From positions 1 through 7,798 of the forward strand of contig WIAN01000018.1 in assembly GCA_015519985.1 (NCBI GenBank): a stretch of DNA of 7,798 nucleotides, read 5' to 3'. Source of the stretch: Candidatus Woesearchaeota archaeon. Lineage in GTDB: Archaea > Nanobdellota > Nanobdellia > Woesearchaeales > WAPJ01. The notes beneath the pieces are model-generated. The model was not told the origin of the DNA. It did not search any database and was given only the letters and a program-made list of their open reading frames with translations. The position numbers were made by a program, and so were the translations under genes. Position 1 is the first letter of the stretch. Every line of letters starts with the position of its first letter. Positions 4,695 through 7,798 of the stretch are shown one piece after another.

Positions 4695-6490
4695 TTAGAA
4701 ACCCCTTTATACCCTTTCGGGTTTTTCTCGAACTTTTTGTATTCTTCTAAGATTTTATCCAAATCATTTATTGGGTCTTCTCTGCCTGTGGCATCATAAC
4801 CAATATGTTCAGCTATTGCCATAAATATAGGATAATTTCCTAAATTTTCATTTGGCTTTTTTTTTCTCACAAAAACTAAACTGCTTTTAACACCCGCACC
4901 ATAATGACTAAACGTAAATTGAGGTAATGAAATTATCGCTAGAATCTGAGATTTTTCCATTAAGAAATCTCTAACATATTGCAAAGAGGAATTGGTTAAG
5001 ATTCCATCAGGTAAAACTATGCCCATTCGGCCATTTGGTTTTAAAAAGTCTAAACATCTTTCAATAAATAAAATTTCTGTTTTTTGGTTTTTCTTTCCTT
5101 TTCCTAATTCGTATTTCTCTAAATAATCTTTTTCTGTTGCTTTAACGGTTGCTCCAAAAGGAGGGTTTGTTAAAACAATATCAAACTTTTCCTTGTTAAA
5201 CCCTCTATGAATATTATTTATTTCTTTAATTGGCCTTAAAGAATCTGTATTAATTATGTTGGTGTGTCCGTCATCGTGTATGATCATGTTCATTTTACAG
5301 ACACGAGCAATTTGATCATTAATCTCTATACCATAAAGGTTATTCATCGCAAATCTGTGCCAATAATCCCACGCCTCTAAATCATCGTAATTCTCTTCCG
5401 CATATTTCCTTATTTTATCTAGAGTATTCAATAAAAAACCTCCCGATCCGGAAGCGGGATCAAGAACCAAATCTTCTCTTGTAGGGTTGAGCATATCTAC
5501 TGCAAACTTAATTATGTTTCTTGGCGTAAAAAACTGTCCCATTTTTCCTTTAAAAAAATCTGTCATAAATGTTTCAAAAGCCACTCCTTTAGTATCTAAA
5601 TCAATTTTATTTATCGCTAAACCTTGCAAGTGTTCAACAACATTATAAACAATTTTTGGTTCTAAACGAATATCCTCTTTGAAAACTTCTGAATCTTCTT
5701 TTTTTGCTTTTTGATAAATGGAATTTATCCTTTTGAACACTTCTTCAGCAGTTTCATGAGTTCCTATTTGAAATTTATAATATTCTCCTTTTTTTGTTGT
5801 TTTCTCATCTTTAAGCTTACAAAAAAGAAGTTTAGAAACTTCATCAAACGCGGTTGTTGGTGCTAATTTTCCGCCTTGCCAAACAGTATCATGTGACTTT
5901 TCTAATGTTCTTATTAACTCTTCCCTTGATACAATTCTTAAATCTTTATCTTTATCTCCTTTAATAAATTTGTACTTAGGTGTTTTTCCATATTTTTTTG
6001 GGATATCTGAAATAACATTTTTTTCTCGTTCACTGGGTTTAAAACCTGCAACATCAAAAGCAGTCCTGGTTATTCCTGCAACAACAATAGCATATTTTGC
6101 TCTTAAACTGTTCGCATTTCCGAATGCTTGTTCTATTGCTTGTTTAAACTCAGCATCGCTAATACCGTCTTTTTTACATTCCACAACCAAAAAAGGCTTT
6201 TTGCATTCGTCATCTTCAAAAACAACAATATCTGCTCTATCTTCTGGTGTTCTTCTAGGGACTTTATGTTCTATATCTATTCTTTTAGAAGGATAATTAT
6301 ACTCTAACACTAACTCTACAAAATATGAAGCTCTTACTTTTTCTTCTGGATTCTTAAAAGAAGTTGTATAATCTCTTTTACAATGATAAACTATTTTTGA
6401 ATAATCTTCTGATAAAGAAATTATGCCTTTTTCCACTCCTTTTTGTATATTCTTCATAAAAATAGACTCGTGTTCCTCTTCTTGATGCAT
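4691..6490 (-). CDS. Fused HsdR-type nuclease / N6-adenine DNA methyltransferase (RM subunit)
   Basis: A 599-residue protein joining restriction and modification. Residues about 45-200 match the HsdR N-terminal nuclease domain, a PD-(D/E)xK fold: E59, ADIVVF (D87), LVVECKK (E104, K106) and KQAIEQA (Q117). Residues about 215-580 form an HsdM-type adenine methyltransferase: MGQFFTPR (317-324), the SAM-binding DPASGSGGFL (344-353), YGIEI (386-390), and the catalytic TNPPFG (441-446, an NPPF motif IV). The expected role is target methylation plus cleavage, guided by the HsdS encoded two genes downstream. There is no DEAD/SF2 helicase, so it cannot translocate like a classical HsdR. The RM-plus-S layout resembles type IIB BcgI; a helicase subunit elsewhere, or the nuclease domain serving another purpose, cannot be excluded. 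It is the first gene of the operon. The ATG at 6490 has AGAGGA seven bases upstream; an inner Met12 is a weaker alternative. Confidence 0.93.
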   Translation of the reverse strand: MHQEEEHESIFMKNIQKGVEKGIISLSEDYSKIVYHCKRDYTTSFKNPEEKVRASYFVELVLEYNYPSKRIDIEHKVPRRTPEDRADIVVFEDDECKKPFLVVECKKDGISDAEFKQAIEQAFGNANSLRAKYAIVVAGITRTAFDVAGFKPSEREKNVISDIPKKYGKTPKYKFIKGDKDKDLRIVSREELIRTLEKSHDTVWQGGKLAPTTAFDEVSKLLFCKLKDEKTTKKGEYYKFQIGTHETAEEVFKRINSIYQKAKKEDSEVFKEDIRLEPKIVYNVVEHLQGLAINKIDLDTKGVAFETFMTDFFKGKMGQFFTPRNIIKFAVDMLNPTREDLVLDPASGSGGFLLNTLDKIRKYAEENYDDLEAWDYWHRFAMNNLYGIEINDQIARVCKMNMIIHDDGHTNIINTDSLRPIKEINNIHRGFNKEKFDIVLTNPPFGATVKATEKDYLEKYELGKGKKNQKTEILFIERCLDFLKPNGRMGIVLPDGILTNSSLQYVRDFLMEKSQILAIISLPQFTFSHYGAGVKSSLVFVRKKKPNENLGNYPIFMAIAEHIGYDATGREDPINDLDKILEEYKKFEKNPKGYKGVSK

Positions 6491-6497
6491 TTTATTT

Positions 6498-6503
6498 TCC
6501 TCT
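6498..6503 (-). promoter_or_regulatory. Shine-Dalgarno site of the RM fusion gene
   Basis: The minus strand reads AGAGGA seven bases before the ATG at 6490. It implies a leadered mRNA for the first gene of the operon, unlike the three leaderless-type genes around it. Confidence 0.62.
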
Positions 6504-6540
6504 TTTGATTTTTAACTCTCTAAAAGGAATATATTTATGT

Positions 6541-6550
6541 TCATTTAAAT
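6541..6550 (-). promoter_or_regulatory. Candidate TATA box of the restriction operon
   Basis: The minus strand reads ATTTAAATGA, preceded by AGT. Transcription starting about 26 bases downstream (near 6520) would leave a leader of some 30 bases that includes the AGAGGA site. A second A/T-rich candidate, ATAAATATA, lies about 13 bases closer to the gene, so the exact promoter is uncertain. Confidence 0.35.
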
Positions 6551-6558
6551 ACTTTGCG

Positions 6559-6568
6559 GACATATGTC
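6559..6568. promoter_or_regulatory. Perfect 10-base palindrome GACATATGTC in the divergent promoter region
   Basis: The only obvious perfect inverted repeat in the space between the restriction operon and PAN. It lies just upstream of the operon's candidate TATA box and well upstream of the PAN promoter candidates. It could be an operator for a dimeric regulator of the operon. No regulator gene is visible in the window, and a 10-base palindrome can arise by chance. Confidence 0.3.
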
Positions 6569-6636
6569 TTTTGCTTTAAAAAACAATTTATTTCTAAAGA
6601 TAGTATCGTAATTTTTTCTATTAAAATAGCATAAAC

Positions 6637-6645
6637 CTTTTAAAT
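6637..6645 (+). promoter_or_regulatory. Candidate TATA box of the PAN gene
   Basis: The sequence CTTTTAAAT is centred at about 6641, 27 bases before the ATG at 6668, the leaderless spacing seen for the other two flanking genes. It overlaps an earlier in-frame ATG at 6644, so it argues for the later start. A competing box, CTTTAAAAAAC at 6574-6584, would give a leader of some 40-65 bases. Confidence 0.42.
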
Positions 6646-6667
6646 GAAAAAAAGTGCCTTTAATTTT

Positions 6668-7798
6668 ATGAAAGATAAAACTAAAGATAAAGATGATTTG
6701 TCTGATATTATGTATTCTTATGATTCTGACAATAAGATTTTAGAAGAAAATTTAGTTTTAAAACAAACTGTTAATCAGTTAATGGAAGAAATTAGAAGGT
6801 TTAAAACTTTACCTTTAATGGTTTGTGAAGTAAAAAAAGTTATGGATAAACAAGCTATTATAAAAATTCCTAATGGTAATAGTTTTTTAGTTCAAGTTAT
6901 GACTGATAAAAAAATTAAACCTGGAGATATTGTTTATGTAGATCAAAAATTTTTGAATATTGTTGATAAAGCTGATGAAACTAAAAATCCTGAAGTTGAA
7001 AATTTTGTAATTGTAGAAAAACCAAAAATAAGTTGGGAAGATATTGGAGGTTTAAAAGAAGAAAAAGAAAAAATAAGAGAAGTTGTAGAGTTGCCTTTAA
7101 AACAACCAGAATTGTTTAAAAAAGTAGGAATACAACCTCCTAAAGGAATTTTATTGTATGGTCCTCCAGGAACAGGAAAAACTTTATTAGCTAAAGCTGT
7201 TGCAAGCCAAACAAATTCTACTTTTATAGAAATTGTAGGTTCTGAATTAGTACAAAAGTTTATTGGTGAAGGAGCAAAACTTGTTAAAGAAATATTCCAG
7301 TTAGCAAGAGAAAAAGCACCAAGTATAGTATTTATTGATGAGATTGATAGTTTAGCTGCTAAAAGAATAGAAATGGGTACTAGTGGGGAAAGAGAAGTTC
7401 AAAGGACTTTTATGCAATTATTAGCAGAAATAGATGGTTTTAACAATTTAGGAAATGTAAAAATAATAGCGGCAACGAATAGAAAAGACATATTAGACCC
7501 TGCAATTTTAAGACCTGGAAGGTTAGAAAGACAATTAGAAATAAAAAATCCAGATTTAGAAGGAGTGAAAGAAATATTAAAAATACATACTAAAAAAATG
7601 AATTTGGATAAAAAAATTAAATTAGAAGAATTAGCAGAAAAAATGAAAGGATTTTCAGGAGCAGAAATAAAAGCAGTAGTAACAGAAGCAGGATACAATG
7701 CAATAAGGAACAAAAGAAGCAAAGTAATAAAAGAAGATTTTGAAGAAGCAATAAAAAAACTACATAAAAAAGAAGAAGAAAAAATAACAATGTTCGGA
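6668..7798 (+). CDS. pan: Proteasome-activating nucleotidase PAN (AAA+ ATPase), reaching the right edge
   Basis: The archaeal counterpart of the 26S proteasome Rpt ring: a hexameric cytosolic ATPase that unfolds proteins and feeds them to the 20S proteasome. The 377 visible codons show a short coiled-coil (about 22-46), an OB-fold domain (about 48-116), then the AAA+ core. The core has WEDIGGL (123-129), Walker A GPPGTGKT (165-172), pore loop KFIGEG (197-202), Walker B VFIDE (221-225), sensor ATNR (269-272) and arginine fingers in RPGRLER (282-288), and a C-terminal helical domain (about 296-365). The last visible residues are MFG, close to the C-terminal HbYX docking motif with Phe for Tyr, so the stop codon probably lies just outside the window. 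M. jannaschii PAN is about 430 residues; the shortfall is mainly at the N-terminus. I prefer the ATG at 6668 because of the TATA spacing; the ATG at 6644 adds eight residues. Transcribed away from the restriction operon. Confidence 0.93.
   Translation, partial: MKDKTKDKDDLSDIMYSYDSDNKILEENLVLKQTVNQLMEEIRRFKTLPLMVCEVKKVMDKQAIIKIPNGNSFLVQVMTDKKIKPGDIVYVDQKFLNIVDKADETKNPEVENFVIVEKPKISWEDIGGLKEEKEKIREVVELPLKQPELFKKVGIQPPKGILLYGPPGTGKTLLAKAVASQTNSTFIEIVGSELVQKFIGEGAKLVKEIFQLAREKAPSIVFIDEIDSLAAKRIEMGTSGEREVQRTFMQLLAEIDGFNNLGNVKIIAATNRKDILDPAILRPGRLERQLEIKNPDLEGVKEILKIHTKKMNLDKKIKLEELAEKMKGFSGAEIKAVVTEAGYNAIRNKRSKVIKEDFEEAIKKLHKKEEEKITMFG

Larger units (their letters stand above)
1457..6490 (-). other. 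Six-gene restriction-modification / RNase defence operon
   Basis: Six minus-strand genes are packed with no gap above 2 bases: nuclease-methyltransferase fusion, HEPN-like membrane protein, HsdS, 33-residue basic protein, PIN nuclease, HEPN protein. Junctions in order are a 4-base ATGA overlap, a 1-base TAATG overlap, gaps of 2 and 2, and a gap of 1. Each start is preceded by an SD-like sequence (AGAGGA, AAGGGG, GAGGA, GGAGGG, GAGGAG, GGTGG). This points to one co-transcribed, translationally coupled unit. The gene content suggests DNA restriction combined with RNA-targeting toxins; that combined role is inference. No integrase, transposase or clear flanking repeats were seen. Confidence 0.8.

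Noticed and set aside
4351..4698. Plus-strand open frame antisense to the HEPN-like gene, and similar ones at 1006-1221, 3164-3463, 3791-4021 and 5970-6296
   Set aside because: Each is antisense to a gene with recognisable domains and shows no protein-family features; they arise from A/T-rich codon use.
1374..6643. Target-site or attachment repeats flanking the operon as signs of insertion
   Set aside because: Comparing the two edges by eye gave only very short A/T-rich matches. No integrase, transposase or tRNA gene is present.
6644..6667. ATG at 6644 as the PAN start
   Set aside because: It overlaps the best-placed TATA-like box and lacks a ribosome binding site or a well-spaced box of its own. 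It remains possible and changes only eight residues.
7399..7722. Minus-strand open frame of 107 codons with hydrophobic runs
   Set aside because: It mirrors the PAN AAA+ domain on the other strand and has no independent support.

Overview
The window looks archaeal. Its right edge carries the proteasome-activating nucleotidase PAN, an archaeal protein. The DNA is very A+T-rich. The three genes outside the central operon have a TATA-like box about 26-28 bases upstream of the start codon and no Shine-Dalgarno (SD) sequence, the pattern of leaderless archaeal transcripts. The compact, Lys/Phe/Ile/Asn-rich proteins would fit a small-genome archaeon, for example a DPANN lineage such as Woesearchaeota or Pacearchaeota, but that placement is inference.

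Layout. Positions 1-664 (minus): N-terminal part of an exported, lipoprotein-like metallophosphoesterase that runs off the left edge. Positions 732-1373 (minus): a HAD-superfamily phosphatase. Positions 1457-6490 (minus): a tightly packed six-gene operon. Positions 6491-6667: a divergent promoter region with a perfect 10-base palindrome. Positions 6668-7798 (plus): PAN, reaching the right edge.

The operon is the most interesting part. In transcription order it encodes (1) a single protein joining an HsdR-type PD-(D/E)xK nuclease domain to an HsdM-type adenine methyltransferase; (2) a HEPN-like protein (Rx4H motif) with an N-terminal membrane-type segment; (3) a two-domain HsdS specificity subunit; (4) a 33-residue, extremely basic microprotein with a textbook SD; (5) a PIN-domain ribonuclease; and (6) a second HEPN protein, also with Rx4H. 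Junctions are 4-base overlap, 1-base overlap, 2-base gap, 2-base gap and 1-base gap, and every gene has an SD-like sequence, so the six genes are probably translationally coupled. No helicase or translocase HsdR is present.

Reading of the system (inference): the nuclease-methyltransferase plus HsdS form a restriction-modification machine resembling the RM+S design of type IIB enzymes such as BcgI. The three predicted RNases may be a second, abortive-infection layer, as the HEPN anticodon nuclease PrrC is in the type Ic prr locus. The contrast between the SD-led operon and its leaderless neighbours is compatible with acquisition of the operon as a block.
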